The translations under genes were made by a program, and so were the position numbers. Positions 11,047 to 21,688 of a stretch of 64,000 nucleotides of DNA are shown one piece after another. The notes below the pieces were generated by a model, which was given only the letters and a program-made list of their open reading frames with translations, was not told where the DNA came from and did no database searches. Each line of letters begins with the position of its first letter. The first letter of the stretch is position 1. The DNA comes from Zopfochytrium polystomum. Lineage: Eukaryota; Chytridiomycota; Chytridiomycetes; Chytridiales; Chytridiaceae. The DNA lies in the NCBI GenBank assembly GCA_025765615.1, contig JAIVFJ010000143.1, forward strand, positions 62,001 to 126,000, read 5' to 3'.

Positions 11047-12801
11047 TCATCCGCCCCCAATCATATTGCACTCTTGGCCGCCAAACAGACCCTTGATGTA
11101 CGCCACCCCAGCGGAGATGCTTACGCACGACGAAAGGCCCAGAGAGCACGCGACGAGGAACCAGACGAATAACTTTCCTTCCTCGCCGCGCGCATCCGCG
11201 ATCTCTTCCGGGGGGTCGGCCGCTTCGACGGTGTTTGGGCTCGAAATGGAAACCAAGTCTTGCACACGACCCAGCCGCCCGGCGTCGCGCCATCCTCGCA
11301 CCCACGCATAAAACAAGTAGTATCCAGCATCGACCGCGAGCTCGCCTAAGCCCACGGCCACCGATCGTACTAGCACGCGACTGGTGCTCAGAGGGGCAAA
11401 CCGCGACGCGCAGACTTCGGAAAGCTGTTGCACGGGTGTGTCGGGCACGAAGAAAAACGCAACTGCGACCAGCGCGCTGGCGTTGGCGCAGTGGACGGCC
11501 AGTCGGTGACTCAGGACGACCTCGGGGTGGAGCCGATCGTTGAGAAGCCTCATTGTCCCTTGCATCACTGGAAGCGCTGTATCATGTCGTGACTTGAACC
11601 ACAGCCAGAAGAGGATGAAGAGGTTTTTGACCGGCTCGACTAGAACTAGTCCCGCCACGACGAGGAAGAAACCACCGCCATTGTCTGCGGATACCCTGAG
11701 GGTTGTCACCACTGCAATTGTATGATAGACTGTTTACGGTTTACTGGCTCGCATTGTTAAGCTGCTTTCTCGGGGATCGAATTAAAATATAGAACCGAAA
11801 GACTTACAAGAGGTTACAAACATCGCCGGTAAAATGGTGTGGAGCGCAGTGTTTTCCGAAGAGCGCGTAGTCGACGCACTTTCCAATGCCTTTACGGGTA
11901 TCGCAACACTCGAAATGGACGCCATCACTGCTCTCGATACCGAACGGACCTTGTCCAAATTACTCTCCTTTACAACTACCCCTCGTTCGATCGACTTGAC
12001 CATGTGCTGATAACAAAGTTGCTCCAGCCCCAGCATTGTGATAACGAGCGGTAGTGATATCACGACTCTTGAAACATGTGCTGCCTCCGACAGATCAGAG
12101 AGGCTGACGAGCGATGCGATGAACCACATTGACGCGGCGGCGACCAATGCATCTACGACTCCATAGCAAACGCTCTCCAGTAGTTTCCGCATGCGAAGTC
12201 CGGAGCTCGGAACGTTAGATAATGAATACATGATCGCTAAGCCTGTGTGGTTTATTCAGCGGTTAGATCGATTTGCCCCCGGCTTTGATCACCGTTCTCC
12301 CAAAAACTCTTTACCAAACACTCGCAGGAAAGGCGACACAACAATGATCGCGGTCCTGTGCGTCGCCGACGCGACCAAAACCGCGCACAAAGCGGCGAAC
12401 GACACCCATCCGAGCGCGAGCAATCCCAGACGCTCCGAAAATCGCCGAGATCCGAGCTCTCGCCAGTCTGTCAGCGCCAAGTAGGTGGTGGAACTCAGGC
12501 ACTGTGTGATGACGGTGCCTCCAAGCAGGTACAGCGAGGGCGAGTCTGGCGGGCGTACCGACATGCGATCGCGCAGGGCCGACTCTGTCAGGGCCAGTCC
12601 GGTCATGGCGCCGGCGCAGACCGCGGTGCTGACGATCACCACCATCGAGAGACGAGCGAAGACGGCCATCGTATTGGAAGGGTCTGCGGGGATGCCTAGT
12701 CGAGAAGAGGCGACGGGGAGGTGTAAGTTTGTCAGAAGCGGAAGATCAGACAATTTTTTCTGTTGGACTGCGAGCACCGCCGACAGAACTTCGCGTGTCA
12801 T
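11047..12801 (-). CDS. Polytopic membrane protein of unknown function, 528 residues
   Basis: Three exons: 12801–12315, 12242–11808 and 11711–11047. Splicing (GTAAAG/CAG and GTAAGT/CAG) keeps one 1,587-nt frame, which is the main evidence that the three segments are one gene. I count eight or nine hydrophobic helices, for example around FARLSMVVIVSTAVCAGAM, LGLLALGWVSFAALCAVLV, VVISLPLVITMLGLEQLCY and KLFVWFLVACSLGLSSCVS. An acidic, polar loop (about SSPNTVEAADPPEEIADARGEE, residues near 480) [contains AADPPEEIADARGEE] separates the last helices. No transporter or receptor signature is recognised. It lies 1.5 kb from another multi-helix gene (14311–15303) on the same strand; the two may be distantly related but I see no firm sequence match. 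Confidence 0.75.
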
Positions 12802-14310
12802 ACTCAGTTGGTGTTTCGTACACTCAATACAGTGTCCTCACGAAACGGTGCCGCTCGTACTGATCAAGACGGAACAGGGTGACAAGTGCAAAGCCACCTC
12901 AGCCCTGACCAGGACAAACTAACCGATGAACTGCGCCGTACAAACCAACGCCCTTCACCGCAAAAAGCGGCACCGTCACGCCGCCGACTCCAGCAATCGG
13001 GCCACAGCCAAGTCTGCGGACATCTCCGACGACGGCCGCCTCGTGATCTCTTCACGAACAGAGTAGACCTTTACAAGGAAAGAATGCTTCATTGTGCTGA
13101 GTTAGCAAACCTTGTCACCTTCGCTCCCTCACCAGCGCGAGATTCCGTGAAGCTTCACCCTGCGGTCACTTTGTTTACCTCAATACAGAGTGCACTAACT
13201 TCGTCGTGCTGAACAGAAGAAGAGCGACGGTTTACACTCCTCCTCGGATGAAGAGTTCGTGGGTGCTTGTATTTCACTTTGTGTCAATGTACGAACTTTT
13301 GACGACAAAGAAGAGGATCGCAAAAAAATTCCCTTCCTTAAGGAGAAGGGAAGGAACGAACGAGGCCTCCCTTTATTAATAATAAACAGATTTTCAAATT
13401 CACGTAAGAGTGGACAGATAGAAGCCAATGAAAAGCTTAGCTCGAGAAGCGGCGGTTCTTGCCGACCAAGGAACGTGCTAATGACCTGGAACCTCACAGG
13501 AACGCGAACCCAAACAGCTTGACCCTTCGAGACCTTGGGAGTGGAGGGCTTCGCAGCAGACTTGACTTTGTAGTGTCGATCGAGGGGGCCACCGCCCACC
13601 TAACCCCCGGATCGTCCGTCAGCCGGGCTCCACCGGAGCGGCCACACAGTTGTGCGAGCTTCCGAACCACCGTGCCGAATCCGCACGCTCTTCTCCCGCG
13701 CCGCTGTCCTTGACCGCCATTCTTCTCATGTTATTGGTAACGGAGGATCGATCGTTCGTGTGACGGACTCCCGTGCCGCCCGTTCATCTCTTTAACTTAA
13801 AATGCGGACGTCCGTCTGCTCGAGATCTACCAAACCCCTCGCCTCACAACGCCCGCCGGCCATCACCCGCTATCACCGCCGCCACCGCCACCATAATCGA
13901 CTTCTCCGTCCGTCCGACGGTCACATCTATATAACCCTCAGTACCGTACCGAACCCCAATTTTACTTCTAGAGACCGCTGAGATCAAGCTGTACGCGAGC
14001 TTTTGTCGACTTTACGCCGAACGGAGTCCTAGACGTGGCCGTGCGGCTCGTTGAGTAATAGTCAGATAATAAGACTTCCTGCTCGTTGAGGGCCGGAAGG
14101 AGGTGGAAGGATGTGGGGACCTGGCAGCCCAATAAAAAATTACTGAAGACGATGTGAGACTTGCTATTCGTCATTTCAGGGTTCACATACTTTCGAACAA
14201 AGGAAGAGTTGGACCGGCTTGGGCAACAGGGGAGTGGGAAGAAACTGTGGTCAAAAAAGGTGGAACAAATCGAATAGCACACATCCATAAGGACAGCCAG
14301 GAAAAAACTA
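12802..14310. other. Intergenic region, no supported gene
   Basis: A minus-strand frame of 134 codons at 13195–13599 begins with a stretch that looks mildly protein-like and reaches a possible GT donor, but no partner exon or domain is visible. The rest shows no feature. Confidence 0.4.
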
Positions 14311-15303
14311 TTAAACTCCAATGAAACAAGGAAGAGCGAGCCACAACACCGCCTTGGCCACATTCAACCGCCATTCCGCTGAATCCAAATACGATGCTAT
14401 ACGGAGAAGCTCCCAAGAAACAAGCATGTGAACGGAAACCGCTGCAGTAAGAAACAAAAGAAAGGGGAAGTTGCGTGCAAACAATTCGTTACCAATCGAC
14501 GCGACTAGCAGCGCCGCTGCAGCGGTCAAGAAATTGGCCAAAACGAGAACCAGATAAGGCTTTGAAAGTGGGTTACCCAACTCGTCGGGCTCACAAATCC
14601 AAAACACGATTCGGAAAGAAATGGACGGAGCAACAAAGGTCACAAAGTAGACGGTCGGCAGGCCGACGATCGGCTTTCCCTCTTTCCCCGTCAGCAGGTA
14701 CAGCAACCAGGGCACAACGCTCGTCACAAGAACGACCGAGGCCTTTGCGACGTTGGCCGGTCCGCATGCAATAACGATCGCCGAAGCGCAAGCCAAGGAC
14801 GCGGCCCAGCGCACGGCGCCGGCGAGTTCGCGCGAAGACTCCACAAGCGCGGCGGCTGCCTTTCCCGCGGCGCCGTCGGCGGCGGTTGCGACAGTGCCTG
14901 CGACGATCTGGAACCGGGCGCTGATGGTGTCCGCAGCGTCGAGAACGCCTTGGCGTAGTTGTACGCCGAGCTCGCCCAGGCCGTTGCGGACCTGCTTGCC
15001 CGCTTCGGTGACGCCGCGGCCGACGTGGATGCCGGCTCTGTCGATGCCGACGGCAGCGTCTTTTCCTGCGTCGCGGACGCTGCCGGAGACCTCTCTTCCT
15101 GCGGCCAGGATGCCTATGGAGGCCTTTTCTCCTGCGTCCCGAATGCCCTTGGAGACCTCTTCTCCTGCGGCGCGGGCGCCTCCGCCAACGTTCTCACCCG
15201 CTTTTTCCGCCCCCTTGCGGATGTTGCCGGCGAGGTTGTTGATGCCGAAGAATGCGCCCAGACCAAGGGCGCCCAGACCAAGGGCGATGAAACCGAATGG
15301 CAT
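14311..15303 (-). CDS. Membrane protein with 11-residue amphipathic repeats
   Basis: One exon, 330 residues, from the ATG at 15303; an in-frame start at 15480 would add a non-hydrophobic 59-residue head and is less likely. The first 22 residues are Gly/Leu/Phe-rich and hydrophobic. Residues about 26–130 are a run of roughly nine 11-residue units with the pattern G-(I/V)-x-x-A-G-x-x-(V/A)-x-x, for instance GIRDAGEKASI, GILAAGREVSG, SVRDAGKDAAV, GIDRAGIHVGR and GVTEAGKQVRN. This periodicity is that of synuclein, perilipin and apolipoprotein helices, which lie along lipid surfaces. About six hydrophobic helices follow up to the C-terminus. Family not recognised; association with lipid droplets or membrane shaping is inference. 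It is divergently arranged with the collar-domain gene at 15593. Confidence 0.8.
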   Translation of the reverse strand: MPFGFIALGLGALGLGAFFGINNLAGNIRKGAEKAGENVGGGARAAGEEVSKGIRDAGEKASIGILAAGREVSGSVRDAGKDAAVGIDRAGIHVGRGVTEAGKQVRNGLGELGVQLRQGVLDAADTISARFQIVAGTVATAADGAAGKAAAALVESSRELAGAVRWAASLACASAIVIACGPANVAKASVVLVTSVVPWLLYLLTGKEGKPIVGLPTVYFVTFVAPSISFRIVFWICEPDELGNPLSKPYLVLVLANFLTAAAALLVASIGNELFARNFPFLLFLTAAVSVHMLVSWELLRIASYLDSAEWRLNVAKAVLWLALPCFIGV

Positions 15304-15547
15304 TGGACCTTTTCGACTTGGCCTCTGAAGCCCGATTTGCTGCGATTCAAGGTGAGGGAAATTCTCTTTCAAGAAGAACATGCGACTTTTTTTTTTATGC
15401 GCTGGAGGAGCGAAGTGCGAGTGCAGAATTTCCCCTGCGAGTGCAAGAGCGCCCCACCGCCCTTCTGTTGTCACATACATGTAAATATGGAGAAGGCGAA
15501 AGTAAAGTTGGTCCTTCCTTCATTCGGCGCACACACCGCACCCACAC

Positions 15548-15551
<4 letters not shown>

Positions 15552-15586
<35 letters not shown>
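15552..15586 (+). repeat. (CA)n microsatellite in the leader of the collar gene
   Basis: About 17 CA units ending 7 bases before the ATG at 15593. Confidence 0.95.
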
Positions 15587-15589
<3 letters not shown>

Positions 15590-15592
15590 TTC

Positions 15593-16360
15593 ATGGGGGG
15601 GACTTTGCAACTGTGGGTCGTGTGGCTCGATGAGGTTGCCTGGCTGGTCCTATCGGTGGTCGCACCCATCGTTCTCACCCTCATCTGGACGTCGCGCCAA
15701 GCCGACGAGCTCCGAGCCAAGCTCACAGCAGAGATGACCGCGCAGCAGAGGAAGCTCTACGGAGATCTGGAAACCCTGAAGCAAGACCTCAAGCTGCACA
15801 AAGACGAGGGTGATCATGATCGCGTGCCAATCGGTTCGATCGTCCTTTCGGCGTCCACATCAGAAAACAGCCCGATGAGCCGCCGACCAGACTTCCACCT
15901 TTGCGACGGCAGCATCGTCACGATCGGCGAGTACCCTGAGCTGTACTCTATTATTGAGGACTCGTACCGTGACGGCCGGCTGCAGCCCGAGGGGACGTTC
16001 TATCTTCCAGACATGTCGGACCGGTACTTGCGCGGCTCTCCGTCAGACTCGGGCTACCCGCGGTACGGTGGATCCCTAGAAGTGCAGGACGGCCGGGCGC
16101 ATGTGAGGTTTCATGCATCGACGAGTGCTGCCGGTAGGCATCGCCATAAAACCACAATGCAGGGGTGGTACGAGCGGCGCATGCCGTTCAACGGAGGGTT
16201 ATATACGATGATGGATTGCGATAGCCAGAATCCCAGTGAGTCTCTCACCGATGAAAGTGGCGATCACACCCACTCCTTCCGCGTTGATCAAGATGCAACC
16301 GTGACAGGAACGGTCGAGCCAAAGTTCATCTGTATCAAAGCTTACATTAAAGTGAAATAA
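15593..16360 (+). CDS. Membrane-anchored coiled coil with phage-tail-collar-like domain
   Basis: Single exon, 255 residues. One hydrophobic helix (about 13–32), then a heptad-like charged segment (about 36–72), then a domain with the signature of tail-collar and microcystin-dependent proteins: VPIGSIVLSAS (78–88), FHLCDGSIV (101–109), FYLPDMSDRYLRG (136–148), GDHTHSF near 222 and a closing strand KFICIKAYIKVK. By family knowledge this fold forms the receptor-binding tip of phage tail fibres as a trimer; the preceding coiled coil fits a trimeric stalk. No intron and the prokaryotic or viral distribution of the fold suggest acquisition from bacteria or phage, but neighbouring genes are intron-rich and eukaryotic, so contamination is unlikely. 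Cellular role unknown; adhesion at a membrane surface is an inference. Confidence 0.8.
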   Translation: MGGTLQLWVVWLDEVAWLVLSVVAPIVLTLIWTSRQADELRAKLTAEMTAQQRKLYGDLETLKQDLKLHKDEGDHDRVPIGSIVLSASTSENSPMSRRPDFHLCDGSIVTIGEYPELYSIIEDSYRDGRLQPEGTFYLPDMSDRYLRGSPSDSGYPRYGGSLEVQDGRAHVRFHASTSAAGRHRHKTTMQGWYERRMPFNGGLYTMMDCDSQNPSESLTDESGDHTHSFRVDQDATVTGTVEPKFICIKAYIKVK

Positions 16361-16451
16361 ATGCGTTTGATTGGGCCTACGTTATGTGTGCCCTGAAGCT
16401 CGATGGGAAAGCATACACGATCCTCACGTACCACAGCGTTATAGGGTGTTT

Positions 16452-17063
16452 CTAGAATTTTCCATAAATGCCGATAGAAATTGTGGGAATGAGAGAATTG
16501 AGAGAAGAAAGAAAGAGAGAGGGCCCAGTACCTGAGGCCATTGTCAGCATTTGCCACCGCACGATCATCGCAAATTTCCTTGATCCTCTAAGAGGCGGCC
16601 AGATTTGGCTGTAGGCATGATGTTTCCTGACACTGGTGTTGTCTCGTGTAACTGGAGGGTGTCCAGTAAAAACCACACCACAGTTATTTTGTTTATGAGG
16701 AGCCCTAAAATAGGAGTTTGCCTTGGGGATCCCATTTCTGTTGGAGTCGTCATTCAGGAGTCTTCTTGTTGACAGTTCCCCTGGGGAATTGGGACTCAAA
16801 GAGAGCACTCCGGACAGGCAAAGCCCAACGCAATTCTGACTCCCAGGACAAACAGAATTTAGAACATCGACGGCGGCCGACGACGGCACGTCGTCGTTGA
16901 CGACAAACGCATCGAACGCCCGCAGGCCCGGGGAGGCGTGCGGCGTCAGCCGAGGCGAGGCAGATGCTGCGACAGCCGTGAGGAAGGCCGGCGATTGCGG
17001 TGGCACGCGGGGGGAGGAGGACACTGCCATGATGGCCAAGAGGACTTCAACCTCCTGTCGCAT
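16452..17063 (-). other. Uncertain reading frame, perhaps a gene fragment
   Basis: A 203-codon minus-strand frame without recognised domain. It contains the 42-bp repeat at 16565–16606 and its upstream part overlaps the start of the repeat block at about 17028. It may be the 3' part of a gene truncated by repeat insertion, or chance. Confidence 0.25.
16565..16606 (-). repeat. 42-bp dispersed repeat, left copy
   Basis: Its reverse complement matches 24651–24692 at 39 of 42 positions. The two copies are inverted and bracket the 8-kb repeat block. Confidence 0.85.
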
Positions 17064-17335
17064 ACCAGGGGACTGCCACCCCCAGTTCTACATGCAGTCA
17101 GGAAGAAAAGGGCAGGCAAGGCAACTTCAGGCACAGGTTCACACAGTCAACAAGATGGGGGGCAGCTGCTTAAATAGGAAAGGGTTGGAATCACCAGGTA
17201 GGAGGGAAAAAGGAGGGAAAAAGGAGGGAAAACACATACAAAACAGCAAAACAATAAATAAAATAGTAAAGAAAAGAATGGGAGGAGTGAATCACCAAGA
17301 ATTGGGGCTGAGCCAGCCACACAAGGAAGACAGAA
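17028..17335 (-). repeat. Partial copy of the ~2 kb LTR-like repeat
   Basis: About 300 bases that correspond, in reverse orientation, to 18370–18690 and 20500–20800 of the plus-strand copies, including the segment with TATTTAAGCAG and the tRNA-like tail region. A 12-bp unit (GGAGGGAAAAAG) is tandemly repeated inside (17201–17235). Confidence 0.8.
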
Positions 17336-17555
17336 GATTGAGCGACTACAGTGACTGTTCGTCCAAGGTCATGGCCAGGACCGACTTGATGAGTTTGTGC
17401 GCAAACTGCACACAAGTCCTCTTGTGCAGCTCAGCTCATAGTTGTTTTGGAACATTTGTGGCAGCACTTCGAAACAATAAAGACTGCTTTGACAATCTAC
17501 AGAACATCATGAATGAGCTTACTGCTGTCTTGACTGCCCTTGAGGCAGATGAAGA
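17336..17555 (+). other. Unassigned segment between repeat copies
   Basis: Its open frame reads like a short protein piece with several Cys (CANCTQVLLC) and a helical end (NELTAVLTALEADEDV), but there is no start, domain or partner exon. Possibly a remnant of an element or host gene. Confidence 0.25.
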
Positions 17556-19300
17556 TGTGAGGACGACAGGCTGTTGAGCCTGCGACCTCAAATAAAAAGA
17601 GTATACCCCGCTTTTTTAACTGATAACTTGTGAGGATTATCAATTTGACTTGACCAAACAACGTTTCACAAAGTGACGTAACACGGCTGGACCCCATTTC
17701 CTATTATTTTCATGGGTTATTATTGTCCCTGCAAGCCGAACCACTGAGATTTGGACTGTCTCTTAGCCGCGGCCATGTATATTATTCATGTTATTATTAC
17801 GCACTAAGTTGCAGGACGAATGGCTCAGGCCGCTCTGCACTACTGGCCAGAGGCCCTCTAGCTCAGTGGTGTAGAGCGCTCCCTTCAATGGGAAAGGTGC
17901 TAAGTTCGAGACATGCTGGCAGTCACTGACTGAATGATGCAGAAATGCTAAGTTCTGCACAATGACTAAGCCTTGCTCCCCTCACTTTTGGAAATGGATT
18001 CGGATGATGTGCTTCAGTGGGTAGAAGTACAGAGTCCAGGTGTACGCAGAGCTAACACAGAGCTGCTACATAAGCTACCATGATGAAAGGCCTCATGAAA
18101 GGGTATGAGATCATAGGGGTTTTTCTCCTTTCTTTATTGATGATTTTTACTTATTTTTTCAATTAGTAGTTTATCCTGTTTTTCCTGTTTTTACTGTTTT
18201 ATCTTTTATTTATTTGTTTGTTTATTGTCTCTGTGTGTGTCTCTCTTTTCTTTTGTGGCTGTGAGTGACTGTCTTCCTCTTTGCACCAACCAGCTCTCTC
18301 CATCTCCTCCATCTTTCTTGGCAGCTGATGCCAAGAAATGCTCCATGATTTTCTGAGCTGTCTTCCTTGTTTGATGGCTCAGCCCCATTGTTTGGTGACT
18401 CACTCCTCCTCTCTCTTCTTTGTTGTTTTATTTATTGTTTTGTTCTTTTGTATATGTTTTCCCCTTTTTTCCCTTCCTTCTTCCTTCACCCTGCTGATTC
18501 CAACCCTCTCCTATTTAAGCAGCCCACCCCCCATTCTTGTTGCCCCTTAGAACCTGTACCTGAAGTCTTCTTGCCTGCCCTTATTCCTTCTCTGACTGTG
18601 TGTATGAGCTGGGGGTGGCAGTCCCCTGGTGTGTGACAGGAGAATTGGTTCTCTTGGCCATTTATGGCAGTGTGCTGGGTTCAAGTCCCAGTGCACCTCA
18701 CCATTCTGCACATACTGTTTAGGCTGGTCTGGGGTAGGAGCTACTTGATGATGGACGGTGGGAGGGTAAAACTGTGGTAGTGCCTCGCCGGTTCCTGTCA
18801 ATACATCACTTCAAATCCAGGTCTCTCAAGGTGATATGAATGAGTTGGCTGGTCAGGTATTATGTGGTGGTATGGTCTCTCTGGTATTCCTCCCTGTCCC
18901 TGGTGATGGTTCCTTTGGCCTTTGGTGGGCCTGGTTCACTGGGTTCAGACCCTCTTCCTTTCATGCTAATACCTGTGGTTGTCTTTGGTGTCTTCCTTGT
19001 GTGTGGGAGTGGGTATTGACCTTCCTTGCTTCTAAGACAGGTTATTCTCTCTGGCCTGGTGAGGCAGAGGTCTGTCTCCTGGTAGGATGGAGCAAGAAGA
19101 GTCCCACTGTCTCCCACCCTGGTTGCACCCTCTTCCTTGGATTGAGTTGGAACACTCTCCTTGGAGTGAGACAAGTTGTGTCTGGTTCTGTTAAGTGGAA
19201 AACAGTTCTGATTTGGTTCAACAGGCACCTCTGCACACTAACTGTTCCTTGTGTCTGCCCTTTGTCTCTCCAACCCCCTCCAACTCAGGGTTTGACTTGT
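17556..19300 (+). repeat. ~2 kb LTR-like repeat, copy 1 (3' truncated, diverged)
   Basis: Starts TGTGAGGACGACAGGCTG, like the termini of copies at 19722 and (reversed) 56993. Homology runs through the tRNA-like module, the T/C-rich stretch, the TATTTAAGCAG box, the second tRNA-like B-box region (GGGTTCAAGTCCC near 18678) and fades near 19300. No coding capacity beyond shadows. Confidence 0.8.
17852..17920 (+). repeat. tRNA-like module inside LTR-like repeat copy 1
   Basis: Shows an A-box-like CTAGCTCAGTGGTGTAGAGC, a possible anticodon arm and a B-box-like GTTCGAGAC. The acceptor stem is not paired, so it is not a functional tRNA gene; it resembles the tRNA-derived head of a SINE. Confidence 0.6.
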
Positions 19301-19721
19301 TGTTTATTTCTTTTGTTGTTTCTTTTGATGGGTTGTAGTGGCTTGTCACTCCCCTTACCGATTCAGTCGGTCTTACCGATCAAGTCGGTTCTGTCTCTGG
19401 TCTAACTTGGCTTTGGCCTTGTGCCCCAGATGAAACCCTTCTGTGTCTTGCACCAGAGGATTATGCTTTCTTTTGTGATTGTGTCTGTTTCATGCTTTGG
19501 TGTGAGAAACCCCTCTTTTGTGTTAGAGATTTATTTGTGTTTTTCTTGGGCTTTTTAAGACTCCAAATACACTTTCCTGTCTAGTGCCCCTAGACACCCT
19601 CCTTTTGCCCCTTTTCATTAGTCAGGATTGGTATTTAGGTCCATGCTCTAGTTTCCACCTATAGCCCTAGGTGAGGAGTTAGAGAGCACAGTCTCACAAA
19701 GAGGAAGACCACAGGAACTGC
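19301..19721. other. Spacer between repeat copies 1 and 2
   Basis: Low-information sequence with two nearly identical 14-base tracts (ATTCAGTCGGTCTT and ATCAAGTCGGTTCT at 19361–19395). No gene seen. Confidence 0.4.
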
Positions 19722-21688
19722 TGTGAGAAAGACAGGCTGCTGAGCCTGTGACCTCAAATAAATTAAGTGTACACCCACTTTTTAACTGGTAATTGTGAGG
19801 ATTACCACCCATCTTGATCCACGTTTTGCTGGCAAAACGTGACTAGGCTTGGATTCCTATTCTCTTATTATTTATTGGGTTTCCATACAGCCTCCGGCTG
19901 GCTCCATCTGTCTGCCTCTGAGCTCTACTATTATTATTTATTATTATTATTTATTATTGGCGATGTTGCAGACAGAAAGACTCAGTCTTAATTCTAATTG
20001 CTGATACAAGGCTCCCTTGCTCAGTGGTTAGAGCGCTCCCTTCAATTGGGAAGGTGCCAAGTTTGAGGCATGCTAGTTGACAGACTGAGCAGAAATGCAA
20101 AGTCCTACTATGCCTGGCCAATGGCCCCTCACTTTTGGAAATGACTAAGGAATGAAACACTTCTGTGGGAGAAGTGCTAAGCCCAGATGGACTGAGTTAA
20201 CAAGATGATGGCAGAGCTAACAAGCCCTACCACCTGCTACCATGATGTAATACCTCATAAAAAGGGTATGAGATCACAGGGTTTTTCTTTATCTTTCATT
20301 GGTGATTTTTACGTATTTTTCCAATTAGTAATTTATCCTGTTTTCCTGTTTTTCTTGTTTTCTCTTTCATTTCTTCCTTGTTGTCTCTGTCTGTGTCTTT
20401 TCTTTCTTGTGTGGCTGAGAGTCACTGTCTTCTTATCTGCACCAATCATTTCTTGCCAGCCCTCTCCCTTCTGTTTGCCAAGAATGCCCCATGAATCTCT
20501 GGGCTGTCTTCCTTGTTTGGCTGGCTCAGCCCCATTTCTTGGTGACTCACTCCTCCCATTCTTTTCTTTACTATTTTATTTATTGTTTTGCTGTTTTGTA
20601 TGTGTCTTCCCTCCTTTTCCCCTCCTCCCTGGTGATTCCGGCCCTTTCCTATTTAAGCAGCTGCCCCCCATCTTGTTGACTGTGTGAACCTGTGCCTGAA
20701 GTTGCCTTGCCTGCCCTTTTCTTCCTGACTGTATGTAGAGCTGGGGGTGACAGTCCCCTGGTGTGTGACAGAGGTTGAAATCCTCTTGGCCATCATGGCA
20801 GTGTGCTGGGTTCACGCCCCAGTGCACCTCACCAATTCCGCATGCTGCTTAGGTTGGACTGGGTAGGAGTCACTTGGTGATGGAAGGATGGAGGGTAAAT
20901 CTGTGGTGGTGCCTTTAGGTTCCTGTCAATACATCTAGTCAAATCCAGGTCTCTCAAAGGGATATGAATGAGCTGTTTGGTCAGGTACTGCTGCAGAATG
21001 GTCTCTCAGATGTGCCCCCTCCTCTCTGGTTGTTGGCTCCTGTGGCCTCTGGTGGGCCTGGTCTTCACTGGGTTCAGACCCTCTTTCTCTCAGATTAATG
21101 CCTGTGATGTCATGGTGCCACATTTGGGTGAGGAAGTGGGTGTTAACCTTCCTTGCTTCTAAGATAGGGAATTCCTCTGGCTTGGTGAAGCAGATGTCTG
21201 TGTCCTAGTAGGATGAAGTAAGAAGAGTCCCACTGTCTCCCAGCCCTGTGTGCCCCCTCCTTGGATTGAGTTGGAACTTCTCCTTGGAGTGAGACAAGTT
21301 GTGTCTGGTCCTGTTAAGTGGAAAACAGTTCTGATTTAATTCAACAGACACCTCTGCACACTAACTGTTCCTTGTGTTTGCCCTCTGTGTCCAACTCCCT
21401 CCAACTTAGGGCTTGTCTTTGACAGAGAGAGAGGCTTGCTCCATCGTGGTGGCTCCAACAGACTGGGGTCTGGCCACTTTCCTCCCCACTCTCTTGTCTT
21501 CTTCAGTTGGATTGGAGTGCTGCACTTAGTGCCGCTCCCTGGAGCTTGCTGCCTCTTGCACCTCCAGCATTGTTACCAGATTTCCCGACTTGTCTTGTTG
21601 GCATCATTGGATCATTGGTATCATTGGTAATTGTCCTTTCTGGAACTGTCCTTGAGCTTTGACAATGAAGCCTCTCAAAGAGTATATA
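19722..21688 (+). repeat. ~2 kb LTR-like repeat, copy 2
   Basis: Nearly full copy, closely matching the inverted copy at 54948–56993. It begins TGTGAGAAAGACAGGCTG and breaks off at a TATA box (AGTATATA, 21681) where the inverted copy continues into an R–U5-like end. Features along it: tRNA-like module (20010), T/C-rich tract, TATTTAAGCAG (about 20649), second B-box-like GGGTTCACGCCCC (about 20809). No protein is encoded. Confidence 0.85.
20010..20078 (+). repeat. tRNA-Leu(CAA)-like module inside LTR-like repeat copy 2
   Basis: GCTCAGTGGTTAGAGC resembles an A box and D arm. CTCCC-TTCAATT-GGGAA can fold as an anticodon arm with CAA, and AAGTTTGAGGC stands for the B box. Acceptor stem and B box are degenerate, so this is a tRNA-derived repeat head and not a tRNA gene. 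Confidence 0.6.

Noticed and set aside
15593..16360. Bacterial or phage contamination as source of the collar gene
   Set aside because: It is flanked on the same contig by intron-bearing eukaryotic genes and microsatellites; transfer in evolution remains possible.
18860..19405. Protein-coding frames inside the LTR-like repeats
   Set aside because: They are not conserved as frames between the repeat copies, which differ by indels.
20010..20078. A functional tRNA-Leu gene
   Set aside because: Acceptor stem does not pair, B box is degenerate, and the module is embedded in a repeat with several copies.
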